From Mesodorylaimus sp. YZB2_4 (Eukaryota > Nematoda > Enoplea > Dorylaimida > Dorylaimidae): a stretch of 64,000 nucleotides of DNA. A program made the translations under genes and the position numbers. This document shows positions 1-12,400 of the stretch, one piece after another. The stretch's first letter is position 1; every line of letters begins with the position of its first letter. Location of the stretch: the NCBI GenBank assembly GCA_030248295.1, contig JASANH010001160.1, positions 1 through 64,000 of the forward strand, given 5' to 3'. Below the pieces are notes generated by a model that was given only the letters and a program-made list of their open reading frames with translations, searched no databases and was not told the DNA's origin.

Positions 1-843
1 AAAGTGGACTCGTCTACAGATCAGTCGGAACAGCCAGAAGAGGCGGAGGATCATGCTCAGGCCCCGCCTGAAGTGCCTGTGAGTGTGTCGCCGCATCGCC
101 AACACCCTACGTATGATGAAGATCGCGAGAATACGAGTGCTTTGGAGTCCAGTGATTCAGAAATCGACAGTGATGCGACGATGGTCCCATCTCAAGACCA
201 GTCAGACCCGTCATCGGATGGAGAAACGGAAGCGAGGAAATCAGCCATTGCTATGAGTAAGTCGCCTATGCCAGCAGTTCGTCGAAGTGCGCGTTTGAAA
301 GCGAAAGTGGCGAACGAGCCGAGCGGTTACAGTATGCCGACGGCGAGAGCTCATGGCCCCCCAGGCCTGCGAAAGGAACCGGAACAGCAGAAGAAATACG
401 AAGTGTCATCGCCTAAGCAGGGGAAGAAGAGAATCAAGTTGGGAAGGAAAACGATTATGGCCGAGCCTTTGCCAGACAAATTAGCTACACCAGGCCGTTT
501 GGTATGGGTTTTCTATTATTCGGATAGTCGGCATCCGCTCCCAGCGGTGATCGTGTCACCAGATTCGATGGATGCCGAATTGATTCGTCAGTCGAAAGGA
601 TGGAATGAGAGTAAGCGAGCTGTGCGATTTTTCACTGGTTCGAATCGTCTATTTGCTGCCGCCAGAGGCAAAGTGTTCGATTATCGTGAATATCGATCGT
701 CATTCAGCAGCTCTGGAAAGGATTACAAGCAAGCCATTGAGTTGGCCGATCAGGAAATGGTTCGTCAAGACAAGAAATTGCCAGACCCGAATTTGGAATC
801 GTCAGCCTCGTCTACGTCGACGGCTGACGTTATCTCGGATTGA
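1..843 (+). CDS. PWWP-domain protein, 3' part (partial, enters from left edge)
   Basis: The frame is open from the first base and ends at TGA 841-843, so only the C-terminal 280 codons are in the window. The first ~100 residues are acidic and Ser-rich (disordered), followed by basic patches (around RRSARLKAK and KQGKKRIKLGRK). The C-terminal ~100 residues look like a PWWP domain: a start of the type GRLVWVFYY, then LPAVIVSP, a VRFFTGSNRLFAAARGKV strand and a following acidic helix. PWWP domains bind methylated histone H3 (usually H3K36me) together with DNA, so a chromatin role is inferred. The canonical P-W-W-P core is reduced to HPLPAV. No enzyme domain is visible in the part present. Confidence is good for a coding exon and moderate for PWWP. 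Confidence 0.7.
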   Translation, partial: KVDSSTDQSEQPEEAEDHAQAPPEVPVSVSPHRQHPTYDEDRENTSALESSDSEIDSDATMVPSQDQSDPSSDGETEARKSAIAMSKSPMPAVRRSARLKAKVANEPSGYSMPTARAHGPPGLRKEPEQQKKYEVSSPKQGKKRIKLGRKTIMAEPLPDKLATPGRLVWVFYYSDSRHPLPAVIVSPDSMDAELIRQSKGWNESKRAVRFFTGSNRLFAAARGKVFDYREYRSSFSSSGKDYKQAIELADQEMVRQDKKLPDPNLESSASSTSTADVISD

Positions 844-1609
844 CTACGAAACATGGATGAGGTATGGTGTTCAGGCCCCGCCTGTGACACCCTTGGATAT
901 GCCCTTGATTTTGGTTTTTCTCCCGATTTTGCCCCGTGTGTTTTTGGGTTTTGGCTTCGGGCCCAGCCCATGGTTGATCGTACAGTATTTAAATTTTTCA
1001 CGTAAAATTCGCTGGTATATGGTGTGTCAAAATTTTATCTAAGTGACTGATAATTTATCTAAGTGTCTGGACCCCGTCTGTTTTCGTCATCGCCTCAGCT
1101 TAGCCTTTCTTTTTGCCTAGTATGTACGCCCTCTTTTTGAAGTCAGAAATAGCCTCGTATGAGCTGTTTCTTCTTTTTGCCCTTGTTTTGTGTGCAGCGC
1201 ATAGTTTCCTGTTTTTGTGCTAGAGTTTGAGTGTCTCACGGCCCCTTTTGCTAGCGGCCGGATGCCTGCGTGAGATAGCGTGTGTTTTTGCTTTGTGTTT
1301 TGCTCGTTCGGCCCCGCTCGGCCGGCGCCGATCAAGTCGCCTCAGAACTAGCCAACGTCGATCTATTGGGCGCGCCCATCTGGTACTGGCCAGGCCAGAT
1401 GTGGCTGCGCGTGCGATTCTGGTCTCTCAGTGCATTTGCAGTGCATTGAGCGCGTCGGTCGGGCCCCGCCTGCGAATTGCGTCATTATTGCTAATTGCTA
1501 ACTGCTAATTGTCAGCTTATTGCCCATAGCTCAGAGTTTTCATCGTCAAGTATTTTCGTCGATAGCCCAGTCTTCATAGCTCATAGTCGTCGTGGGGTGG
1601 GGTGTAGCG

Positions 1610-2120
1610 GGGTCGCGCCCCCCCCCCATTCTGTGGCCGCGCGGCCCCCCGGTCCCCCCGCCCCGCGCCTCCCTTGCAACGCCCTTGCGCCCCGCCCCGG
1701 GCGGCGGCCGCCCCCGTTTTTTTGACCGGCCGGCCTCCCCCCCCCCCCCCCCCCCCCCTCCACCACCTGGTCATCATACTTTACCCCAATTATTTTCCCC
1801 CCCTATATATTTTCCCCCCCTTTTTCTCCCCAGATTCCCTTTTTTGTTTCCCGCGCCAAACCAATTTCCCCAGAAAACACGTAGAAAAAAAACAATCCCC
1901 CGCCGCCTCCGCGCCCACCACACACCAACCACAAAAAAACTAAACCTACCAAAACACCACCAAAACTACCACGGAAGAAGAAAGACACCCCCCCCCCCCC
2001 CCCCCGGGGGGTGGGGGAGGATGCTACATCTATACATCTATAGAACAAAAACAAGAAGAAAAAAAGGAGGGAGAGGATGGCGCGCGGTCCCCTCCACCCC
2101 CCCCCCCCCCCCCGGCTGCC
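1610..2120. repeat. C-rich low-complexity tract with long homopolymer C runs
   Basis: Runs of 22, 18 and 17 consecutive C are interleaved with GC-rich and A-rich stretches; the second run is followed immediately by a G run. It codes for nothing plausible. It could form quadruplex or i-motif structures, and run lengths may be unreliable in the assembly. Confidence 0.85.
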
Positions 2121-3405
2121 GAGTGATCGGAGAAATGGGGAGGAGAGGAGAGCAGCATCAGAGCCATCCATGCCTTAGTTATCGGTTTTGTTGTGTTTTT
2201 TTCTTTTCCCTCTTTCCTTCTTCCCTATTCTTTTCCTCCTATCATTCTCACATCTCTCCCTTACCAGCCCTACGGAGCAGTGTTCTTATTTATTTTTCGC
2301 TTTGCATATCGTATCTTCTTCATTCCGTTTCCTTCCCTCCTTCCCCCTCCCTCCTCCCCCGCCCTTCCCCGCGCCGACCCGCCTGTTAGTTATTTTTTTG
2401 TTATATTGTTATGGAATGGTATTTGGAATGTGGATATTGGATTGGAGTTAGGAGATGGAATTGGAAAAGTGAAAAGAGGTGATATGAGATGGTATTTTGG
2501 GTGGTAAATTTGTGAATTGTAACTACCTGAATTCTTATCCTTTCCATCCAAGCTAATGATTAGAAGATTCTCCCAACCCCGTTACCCCCAGCCCTCTTGT
2601 CTAGCGCGATCGTTATGAGCCTTATCTTTTGTGCTTTATGCTAGACCAGTGAGCTTATGCGCGTGGACAGTGAAGGTCCACTGAGGTTGGCAAGATAGCT
2701 ATGTGATGGGTGTACTGTTGTGAAATGCATCATTCCATGTCAATGAGTGCCATAGCTTATGCCTTTGAGTGCTCTTTTCTATGTTAGGAAGACACCCCCC
2801 ATCTTTATTGGATGTATGCCAGTGACATGGCCAGGTATCTTGCTTGCCGCCCCGTGGCCGCACCCTAGTCTGCCTGTCTAGCCTGTTTCCTGTTTCCTGT
2901 CAGCTCGGCGTCGTGCCGTCTCATGAGTGACTCGGTCAGTTATTGCTTTGTGTGTGCTCGTGTGTGGTTGTTTCGTGCGTGATCCCGCTAGGTGGCTAGT
3001 AAAGGACTGCTCTCTAGCGTGGGTTGCTTCGTATTGCGCAATAGCTCTGAGGAAGCCACAGCCAGCTTCCTACAATCGGGTTGTGAGCGCTAGATGCCAC
3101 GTTCGCTCGATCTTGTACTGAGACGTTTACAGAGCCGTCTGACGCCACGGTCCCGGAGCGGCCCCCAAATTGTAACGAATATACGCGTTCTTCACGATCG
3201 GGTAAAGGCTTGGTATTCCACTAACCCAAGTATGAGGACTCGAGTTAGGCGCTGGTTATATACGTACCGTAATGGATACCACGCTTGTAGACCATCTTCT
3301 ATCACTCACAATCACGTACGTAACCGACCGTTCTTTTAGACAGCAAACCCCCCAAAAAGACCCCCCGGCTATCAGCCCACACACGAATGCACGTCAACGA
3401 CCACT

Positions 3406-3735
3406 TTACACGCGCAACACATAAGACGCAAGGCACTGACACTCACGCAAGGTGGCGCCCATTTCGAACTTCGTCACACGCTTCAGCCTTCTGAATTTGG
3501 GCTCCTTAACAAGTTGTGCCTCCTCTTCCACAAGGCACTCTCGACAGGTCTCCTTTTTTACAAGGGCTGGAAAAATCGTGGTAACACTCGTGCAGGTGCA
3601 ACGTCTTTGTCTAGGAAGGCTCACAGGCTCGTAACAAGGCATCTCCCACGCTTGCATTTCTAACTTGTGAGTTTTCTTGCGGTGAAACGTGGATACTTGT
3701 AAAATAGTCACTTGTGGCGCTTGTAACACCTGCAA
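3406..3735 (-). CDS. Possible Cys-rich exon (weak)
   Basis: A minus-strand frame of 109 codons whose C-terminal half has CTC, CREC and CQC spaced as in small secreted disulphide-rich proteins (RRCTCTS, KKETCRECLVEEE, LRECQCLAS). No signal peptide is attached, splice partners were not established, and I do not recognise a family. It may be a remnant of a secreted protein gene or a chance frame. Confidence 0.2.
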   Translation of the reverse strand: MQVLQAPQVTILQVSTFHRKKTHKLEMQAWEMPCYEPVSLPRQRRCTCTSVTTIFPALVKKETCRECLVEEEAQLVKEPKFRRLKRVTKFEMGATLRECQCLASYVLRV

Positions 3736-3899
3736 GTGGCTCAGTGAAACTGGGCCCTGGTGTCTTGCTAATGAAGATATAAGCTCTCTGTTCTTTCTTA
3801 CGGTTTCTGACTGTACCTTCCCAGTTTTCCAGCAGGATCACAAGTTTTCATTATCGAGTATGACATTGTCCTGCACATCGAACCAACTACATTAAAAAT

Positions 3900-4655
3900 G
3901 CAAACTCATCACTCGGAGTTTTTGTCTTTGACATTTAGCCTTTACAAAGATCATGCATGAGTCCTTAGAAGGCAAAGCTCGATTGCAGGCAGCTGCATTG
4001 GGGCGCAAGTCATTTCGTTCAGTCGCAATAGCATATCCAGCAACCAAAAGCCCGCGTGATTTAAAAACATGATACACGAAATGGCGCATGGGATTTCAAA
4101 ATTAGCGCATCTTTGTGAAGGTAAGGTTTTGTATTAGAAAAGTTCGAGTCAGAAGAAAATTATCTCACGACCTCATCGAGGTACTATTTTCCTGGTCGAA
4201 TCCTATCAAAAGTAAGATAAGCGTAAGGGAAGAGGGTAAGAGTAAGGTAAGAGAGTCAGATTTTTGTTTTGTTTTGTTCCAGATTGATCTCCTAAATGTA
4301 CAAATATGCATTATCACCTAGAAGTATATGTCGTGATATACATTATTCTATAAGAGACCATCCGCTGAGTATGGTCTTAAGAGGGGCACTGTGCTAATTA
4401 GGTGTGCCGTCCATGAATAAAGCAAATGAAGACGATAACGAGCAAACAAAGGGGGCTTTATTCCTGGTCATGTTAGTGAGGCGAATGGCTTTAAAATACT
4501 TGCCCGCATACTGTACCTATGCACATCATCTAGCTAGAAGAACAGACCTGGCGGCTATCCGTGTCTTTGCACATTGAGCAGAATTGTGTTTTTCAGACAT
4601 GAATTACAGCAACAAAACTCTTTCCCACACGCCCAGCAAAACTGATCGCAAAGCA
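3900..4655. repeat. Diverged partial duplicate of the 6005-6900 region
   Basis: Three blocks match the upstream and 5' part of the receptor gene in the same order: 3930-3960 resembles 6030-6060 (tgacatttagcc..aagatcatgc), 4047-4110 resembles 6158-6225 (gcgtgatttaaaaacat, then catgggat and gcgcat), and 4598-4641 matches 6841-6884 (start codon, N-terminal codons including a shared ctctttcccacacgcccagc). The match is lost after about 14 codons, so this is a truncated duplicate, not a second receptor. Confidence 0.55.
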
Positions 4656-6800
4656 GCAGTCCTCTGCACGACATTATTTGGACCACCTCTTCAGGACAGT
4701 GGCTCTCTTTAGCAATGACGGATGGGTTCTAAGCCCTGCTCGCCTCCAACAGCAAGACCACCAGGGGACTTACCCAGTCTGACAGTGTTCAGAGCCCGCC
4801 TGCTGGTCCATGATTCCCCTAAAATGGAGGGGTACTAGTGGAGACGCTCAGAAGAACTCAGCTATGTTCGACTGCGCTACAAGTCCACAAATGACTCACG
4901 CTTCACCAAAGTAACCCATTGTGACTTCCGAATGTTGTGCTGCTTGTAACAAGAAGTATTCTAGGCCCACGGCCCCAATCTTCGATGCGAGCCTTGGTTT
5001 CGAGCAAGGACTCGATTGATCTTGTGCAGCTAATGCCTCCTAAAACATGACTTGTTGGTGAGAAAGTTCGACATAGCTGCAATCGATTAACCAGTGGGCA
5101 TATTCCCCAAAGGAGTAAAAAATTTATTTTTCATAAATATGTTCCCAATATCCACAGCGGTCGCATTGTGACACCTACAGTAGAGTCCTAAGACTTTGAC
5201 CAACCTGCCTATTCTGGGTCTGTCTGTGATTAGAAGTTCCACGACTTCCCTGCTAAGGTCAGCTATCGCTGGATTGTTTGACCCTTTTAAATGACAGAGG
5301 CTCAGGGCCCGAAGCATCTTTTTGGGGGTGAATTAGCCTCACTTTCTTATCAGATCGCTATGATTAGTGTTCATGCTTTAAATAGCAAGTACTAACTTTG
5401 TCTGCGCACTTTTAAGCCCCTTGCTAGTCGCTTTGTTTGCAACATCAGGTTGAAACTGTTAGATGCCTGTGCTGGGAGATAATGCTTCCTGTTCTGCAAA
5501 AATTCAGTAGGTACTTTACGTTTCAAACAAAGTTTACATGCTTCCAGAGGGTTTTTGGCGTCATTCGAGAACAGCGTAATTTTTTTCCAGTATGCGATAT
5601 ATAGTATGCGAGAACCATACGCTGGCATTGCCCGAAGTTTTAAATGGTTTGAAAGATATCGGCAGTAAACAACATCTAAAGTGTGGACACCTACACCGTA
5701 GAATGTGGGTCCGCAGCTTTTACCACTAAACGATCTCATTCCGATGACCCTGCGAAACATATTCTCCCCTCTCCAGCTATTCTATGGCTGCAAATACATG
5801 ATGAACATCTGCTTCATTAAAGCGAGGCTCCTCTAGAAAATAATGCTCCCGTCAATACAAAGGAGGTAGAGACACAAGCGGAAATGAACAAGGGAAAATT
5901 GTATGGTTTCTGATCTTACATTACCTTCCTGGCATTTCCCGTTAGGATCTTGGTTTGAATGATTGAGTTTGATATCGTGCTTCGTTTCCTTTTCTACGAA
6001 ATACATGAATCCATGACTAGAGCTCTTTGACCTTGACATTTATCCTATCCAAGATCATGCGTACACCATGTAACTTTATGAAAAAGACAGAATCCATAAT
6101 CGGGGAAGCTGTACTCAAAAATGTCTCCTCGGGTATGTCTAAACAGCCGGAAACGCGGCGTGAATTAAAAACATTATACACACAGATTACGGAAACGTCA
6201 CCATGGGATGTCATAATAATTAGTGCATATTTTGGGGGACAAAGGACAAGGTTAGATTCTATGCTATATAGTTCGAGCCAGGGGAAGTGTGGCTAACAAC
6301 AGCCCATCCAATCAAGCCGTCAACATACAGTTTTTCACGTTCGGAGTCAAAAGTATATCAACGGTAAGTAGGACAAATAAAAGTTTTTTCTTCCGAACGT
6401 ATTCGCAAGTGGTTAATCTATCAGCTTGTACTGTCAGAGAGAGATGACAGAGCATTTTACGCCTAATGACCTTTCAAAAACATGATAAGCGGCATCATTA
6501 GCAGTGGTCACTGCGACCATCAAGGCCCTTCACATTCCCTGCTTTTCTTAACAGCGAGACCAACTTTTTTAGGATGAGCACATGGTTTCACATCCTATCA
6601 CAGACCTGATTCCGATACTGTGCATGAATAATGCATTTGGAAGCGAGCAGAAACAAATTTGTTGGTCCCGTGACAATTACCCCACATGTGCCGTCTCCTC
6701 CACCATCCCATCAAATTTTTGTGTTTATGTCGTCATGGCCAATGATGTTGACGTATTTGTCTGCATGCCGCATAATCTAGAATAGGGGCAGCTCGGGAGC
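4656..6800. other. No clear gene
   Basis: Minus-strand frames at 5087-5317, 5392-5760 and 6017-6214 lack recognisable domains and convincing splice junctions. The 6017-6214 frame and the one at 3892-4089 share a weak VY.VF.SR pattern and belong to the duplicated blocks. Nothing else stands out. Confidence 0.4.
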
Positions 6801-6841
6801 TGTGATCAGTCGGTTGTGCACAGGCTGCATCTTTTTCAGTC

Positions 6842-7807
6842 ATGAATTCCAGCAACGAAACTCTTTCCCACACGCCCAGCAAATCCATCCTCATCTTCAC
6901 GATCGTGGGGCTGACTGTGTTCGGAATATTGGGCATAATCAGCAGCATCATCACAGCAATGGTCATTACCAAGAACAAGGCCCTGCACACTCCCTGCTAC
7001 ACCCTCATCGCCGGGGGTGGGATGGGTTCATTGGCAGTGGCTGCTCATTACTTGTCACGAGGCCTGGACAAGATCGGATTGCAGTTGGAGCTGTATGGAT
7101 TCGAGCCGAGTGGCATGGCGTGTCTGCTCTTGACCGGCACTCTGGGAATATGGGGCATCGCGTTTCACTCCCAAGTGTCCTGTCTAATCGCCATCGATCG
7201 TCTGATCAGCGTCACGACGCCGATGAAATATCGATCACTGGGGAAGAGATACTCGATGGGGCTACTGATCGGATGCGCCGTCTTTTGCGCAGTTCAATAA
7301 TTCATTGGTTTCGTGACAGCCAGTCTGCACGTTGATCTCCTGTGCACCGAATTCATGGACGTCCTGCACCCAGTCTTTATCAGAACCTACGCCCAAATCA
7401 ACTTGTTCTACTGCGTCCTCAACGTACTCGCGTACGGGGGGATGATAATCTGCTTCCGCTTCCGACATCTGTTCAGCGAGGCGACCACAATTCAAGACAC
7501 ATTCGCCAAGCAGCAACTGGCCGTCATGCCCACCGTCAAGCTGATGGTGGCCCTCTACTTGGTCACCGGAGTCCTTGCAGAGATATTGGTTAACGTCGGT
7601 CTCAATCTGCCACTGGACGATACGGCGTTCATTCTGCTCAGCGTTGGCACTATTTTAAAAAATGCCAGTTCTGTGGTCGAGGGCACAGCCTTGTTTGCCA
7701 GGAACAAGAAATTTCGGGAATGTTTTCGGGCTATGATTGGTTGGAAAAAGAATATTGTGACGGTTGGCACTGGTACTGCGACGGGAACTAATACAAATAG
7801 ACGGTAG
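6842..7807 (+). pseudogene. Seven-transmembrane receptor (nematode-like class), one in-frame stop in TM4
   Basis: An intronless frame of about 321 codons starts at ATG 6842 with two early N-glycosylation-type sites (NSSNETL). Hydrophobic segments follow in receptor order: TM1 (ILIFTIVGLTVFGILGI), TM2, TM3 ending in an AIDRLISV DR motif, TM4, TM5 (QINLFYCVLNVLAYGG), TM6 (VKLMVALYLVTGVL), TM7 (FILLSVGTILKNASS). A TAA at 7298-7300 interrupts TM4, but the same frame continues immediately with FIGFVTASLHV and runs on through TM5-7 to TAG 7805-7807. The DR motif and short loops are like nematode chemoreceptor families such as srsx; ligand unknown. The bases before the ATG (ctttttcag) look like a splice acceptor, so a non-coding 5' exon is likely. 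Either a recent pseudogene, a sequencing error or readthrough. Confidence 0.75.
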
Positions 7808-7810
7808 CAT

Positions 7811-9439
7811 GGAGCTTTGGGCGGAATTCCGGGAGTTTTCTATGTTGAGCATTTGTAGCCAAAGCGGATAGAGTGGCGTGTTAAAGCTTGGACTGTTACG
7901 GACTATGGGTGGATCGGCACTGCAGTGTGTTCTATCAACTCAAAGCCAGTAGCTTTTTGTTTTTCACACCCCCAATGATGATGAAAAGATGCGCACAGCG
8001 TGTGTAGATTGAGAATGTTTCGAGTACTGCTAAGCTACGCTAGAGTCGCACCGGCTGCGTTAGTCCAACAAACATGCACTTCCCAGGTCAACAATTTTTC
8101 TCAACTTTATCAGTATCAATAATTTCTTACCAGCTTTTCGGTTTTCTGAGTAATCTAGTCCACATACGAGGATAAATGCCAAGCAGCGTGCTCCAATCAG
8201 ACTTGCCTGCAATGCTGGCTTTTTGTGATCAATCCAATTTCCGTCTTGATATCAAAACAATAGACAGTCTGAGCCATCCTGGAAGTAGAAAATTCAGTTA
8301 TGAACAAGTCAATTATGAACAGCAAATTAAATCACATTACCAAGATTGCTTACGCGTTTATGTATGAATAAACCATGAAATGAATAAAGCATAACATGAG
8401 CTTGACACATTTCTTTTCTGCATTGACCTTCATCCAAAGCATAGGCTGACAGTGATGATAACTCATGGTGCGCCATGCAATAAATGTTTCTTTCAGTGTT
8501 TTTCAACGCGAAAAAGAATGGTATCGTTCCCCATCATTGGACCATCATTCGTGAACTAGCAGTCAATCAGAATGACAGGACACGGCCAGAAGCGCGCGGT
8601 AGACAGCGGGGCAGTGTAAAAGGAGGGAATGCAGTGTTCTGTCAGAAAAGTCACCCATGCTCTCAAAACTACTGGAGTATTGTACGTGAAATGAGTCCTC
8701 CCTCATCATAATGAGGCTACTTTACGCAGGCATCCAAAGACCATCATTATAACACAGAGCAGCAGAAGGCGACGCCATTCTGCATCGGCTGATAGGTTGG
8801 TTTGAGGATCAGAGAAGCACTGCCTACGAACATGGATCCGGGGACTTCACTGCTATTGTCTTGACTGGTCCGAACTGGTTGGACAGAATAAGTGGATATG
8901 TCGATTCTGTGAGGGGTGCAGTCTTCCTGTTTCGTTCCTTCCCGAATGAATATGAATGACTGATCTTCACTGGAGAAAACTATAGGTTATACGGACGTAC
9001 AGCAAATATGTAACACTGAAAGTGTTTATCTTTCGAGCTGACCTCACGTCTTCTCAATAATCAAGCATTTCGTACAAAATTTTATGAGTTCAGCGGTGAA
9101 TATGAGGTACAGTGAATGCGCTGACCAAATTTTAGAATGCGGTTCAGTAGAAGTGAACGCAAAGCATTCAACACAGTGATGGTCACCGCTCCAAGAAATA
9201 TAAATCTATGCAGTAGCAAAGGTGCAATTATCAGAAGCACACATACGGTATACGCACAGTATAAATTGTAATGGTATTTCTGAGGAGATTAGCACACAAG
9301 ATGTTCATTATTTGAACGAGAAGTCAATCGGAATGACAAGACACGGCTGGGAGCGCGAAAACACACCCCGTCCTATGAGAGAGTTGTGACAAATTGCACG
9401 TCTTTTGAGTTGAGCGGAAATTTCATTTCGTGTTGCCAG
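7811..9439. other. Intergenic, no clear gene
   Basis: Only short unconvincing frames (for example 8176-8367). A segment of about 45 bases at 8555-8597 recurs diverged at 9318-9360 (gtcaatc.gaatgaca.gacacgg), so some dispersed repeat material is present. The first exon of the four-repeat gene may lie in the right part. Confidence 0.4.
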
Positions 9440-12400
9440 AGACCGATTCGGACTCCAATGCTTTGGCGCAGTCATCTGAAAGAGGAGAGATAAACGAAAA
9501 AATTGCTAAAGGAAGGAAATCATTAGTTGGTTCCGTTGCAAAAAATGAAGCTTCGAGGTCCCAGGCTTCGTCAGCTGATGCCAATTTGCCAAGTTCTTAC
9601 TCTTTTCGGGTCGTTAGCAAAAATCAATGAAATGTCTTCATTTTTAGGCTTACTTTTGCAACAGGCTAACAGGATGGCATTATATTTTGGAACGGTCAGC
9701 TAAAATGTTTCGGACTGGGATGATCCAATTGTCGGTTTCTGGGCTCTTTAGTCATTCTGGCCCGTTTTGTAATACGAGTTGCTACAGGACTTTTTTGGAA
9801 ATTTTTGAGTATTCTATCCGAAGCAAATAGTTCTAGGAAATGGGCAAAAGTTATTCTGCTCCGTTGCCACACCCGACATCGGAATGTCCATATTTCTTCG
9901 TGGTCTTACGTCCTCCCAAGGCGTTAGTTCTCGTTTTTGCCAATGAGGATGTACGGCGTCTTGTCACTGATCGGCTACGTCAGTCTTGGTCGGCTGGTGT
10001 AAAAATTAATGATGGCAAATATTTTCAAATTATGCCCGATGGATCGTGCGAATATTTGCTAAAAGGTAAACCGTTTTCGAACACTATCGATTCAGGAAGA
10101 AAATCGGAATTGAATTTGTTATTTTGTAATTTATTGACTGATTTAAAATCAGTTGGATGGCGATTGATCACTAGTACTAAGGATTTGTCTCAGCCTACAC
10201 CGAATTCTTCCTGTTCAACATTATTCTTTCGCCGTTTGCAACATAAAAGTGCAGTCATCGATTTCGTAGAAGTCGCGAGTGATAGTGAGTTTATTTGCAT
10301 AAGTTCAGGCGGACTCGGCGATCCCGCCAATGTGCTTAAAGTCATCAATGCTCCCACGAAATTGGTCGCCGATTTAGCCGGCCTCGTGGAGCCGAGCGGG
10401 ACATGCAGGCTGGTCGGGAGTAGCCAACACGTATGTACCTTGAAAATGGATGAAATGATGTGGGCCGAGTGCGAATCGGTCTACTCGAGACGATTTTTGG
10501 TCAAGGTACTACAGTACGCAAGCGGGTTTTAGCCCTTGCTGCTATGAGAATGAGACAAGTACTGTGGGTTTTAGAGGCAGGCATTGTAAAGGAGAGCTGC
10601 AGTAGGCGGAGCTTAAAGTGCGTTAGCCAATTGGAATGTAGAATTACAAAAGCAGAAAACGACAAAAGACTGCGGACAAAACAGTATCTTTTACTTGACT
10701 GGCATGAACACCATTACACCAAACACTGCTGCAGTTGTCTCATCTGTCCATATTTTATGCTTTAATCACCTAGGCACTTAGGCATTCTCGCACCTTCATT
10801 GCCTCGGCTACGAATTCTGCACGTCTCTCAGCCTCGATGGTACATCGGACGCGGCCTTTTTCGATCGTGGTCACTCAACAACGCCTAAAATCGCGAGTCA
10901 TGCACCCGCATCACTGCACGATAGGGAAGCGATTTTGGAAGAAGACGAAGAGGAAGCAGAAAATGAAAACGTCCCAGCACTGAAAAGCGATGGTGACTCA
11001 GAGACGGAGGATCGCACAACTGCCCATTCTGCATCGGGCAGTTCCCCTTCTTCCAATTCTTCCTCGTCTCCTGGCGCACACTTCTTCATCTTGGATGTGT
11101 ACAAAAGCAGCACTCGATTGCGCGTAGTCAGGGTTCCTGTGAGAGTCCTTTTTCTGATCAGGTCCACCATCACGCTGCAATGGCCTTTCGGATTGAGATC
11201 AGTTACTCGTCTGGATGTGGACGCCTGCGAGTTCGTCCTGGGCATCGGTTCTGGTGATCGAGAGCGCACAGGTGCGTCTGCACCGGGTGCTAGTTCGGCT
11301 GTGTTTATGTGTCGGCTGCTTCACACGCTACAAATTCATGGATGGAATCTACTTGCTTGTTTGGATCTGAGCCATCAAAGCGATAAGAATAGCTTTGTAT
11401 TTCACGATTCCACATGGGATAACGAGCCGAAGTCGCGTCCGACAGGAAATGCGTAAGTTTTGTTCAAACTTTGTATTTAACGCGCCTTAACTGTTTCTGG
11501 TATTCTGCATACAATCCTTCACAGAGAGAGGAAAAGGGCGTAAATACCAGTCCATACATTATTTAAATCCTGACTTCTTGCACCTCCTATGCACCTCTTC
11601 TCACATGCTAGGAATCTCATACAGCGCAGCATGGATAACAGGAAGCACATGGACAAGCTTACTGTACACGGTACGATTGTCTGGGGCTTGGAAGATGGAT
11701 GATCGGCTGTCTGGATAATCTAGACTAGTCATACCTGGACAACCATTATTGCTTTCTGTGCTGTGACTGTTGCCGCTTAAGGGTGCGGCTTGGGCAGTTG
11801 GCTTGGTGGGGAGGAGCCAGGCAGTATAAGAAGCCTGGTTGAGATTAGGGCTTTCCCTTGGTTTCTTTCGCTCGATTCGTTTCGATCTAATTGTTCTGAA
11901 TTCGTGGGGAGACACCCTTCGCAATTGTCTTACCCATTTGGCAGACCTGTGGGGTGGGCCAGGCGCCTTCGATTAGCATACTCTCAAGGGGCCTCTGCGG
12001 TCGTAGTCCCTTTGGCTCTTGGCCCGCCCTAGGATAGACTATGGCTGACCAAAGGATGGCTCAAGCCGCAGGAACAATCCCACGCAGTCCACGGACACTT
12101 CGTGTTATAGGTTATCACCACAACACAAGGGCCGTGTAGACTCACGCTTCAGGGGAGTAGCCGCAAGTGCCGACCGTCAAAAATTCTGACAGACCTGAGC
12201 CCGGAGTGCTCAAAGAGCAAGTCCAGACCAGGAACTCAAGACCAGTCCTCTGCTGATGCCTGCAAACCAAACTGGACACTCGATCTCGTGCCGGCCCTGA
12301 CTCAGGAGAGGCAGACCGGCTCCCTGAACCAGTGCACCAATGGGCGGGGGAGCATAGTACATGCCTATTACACATTCGTGTGTTCTTAAAGGATCCTCTG

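Larger units (their letters stand above)
844..3890. other. Non-coding stretch with C-rich low-complexity block
   Basis: No supportable gene. After the PWWP stop there is probable 3' UTR. Bases 1610-2120 are extremely C-rich with homopolymer C runs at 1737-1758, 1988-2005 and 2097-2113; the open frames here are Pro/Gly/Arg-rich artefacts. Bases 2180-2380 are pyrimidine-rich. The rest is ordinary sequence with short chance frames. Confidence 0.6.

Noticed and set aside
1592-2389. Long Pro-rich open frame of 265 codons
   Set aside because: It is a translation of C homopolymers and GC-rich low-complexity DNA; frames on the opposite strand are equally open and Gly-rich.
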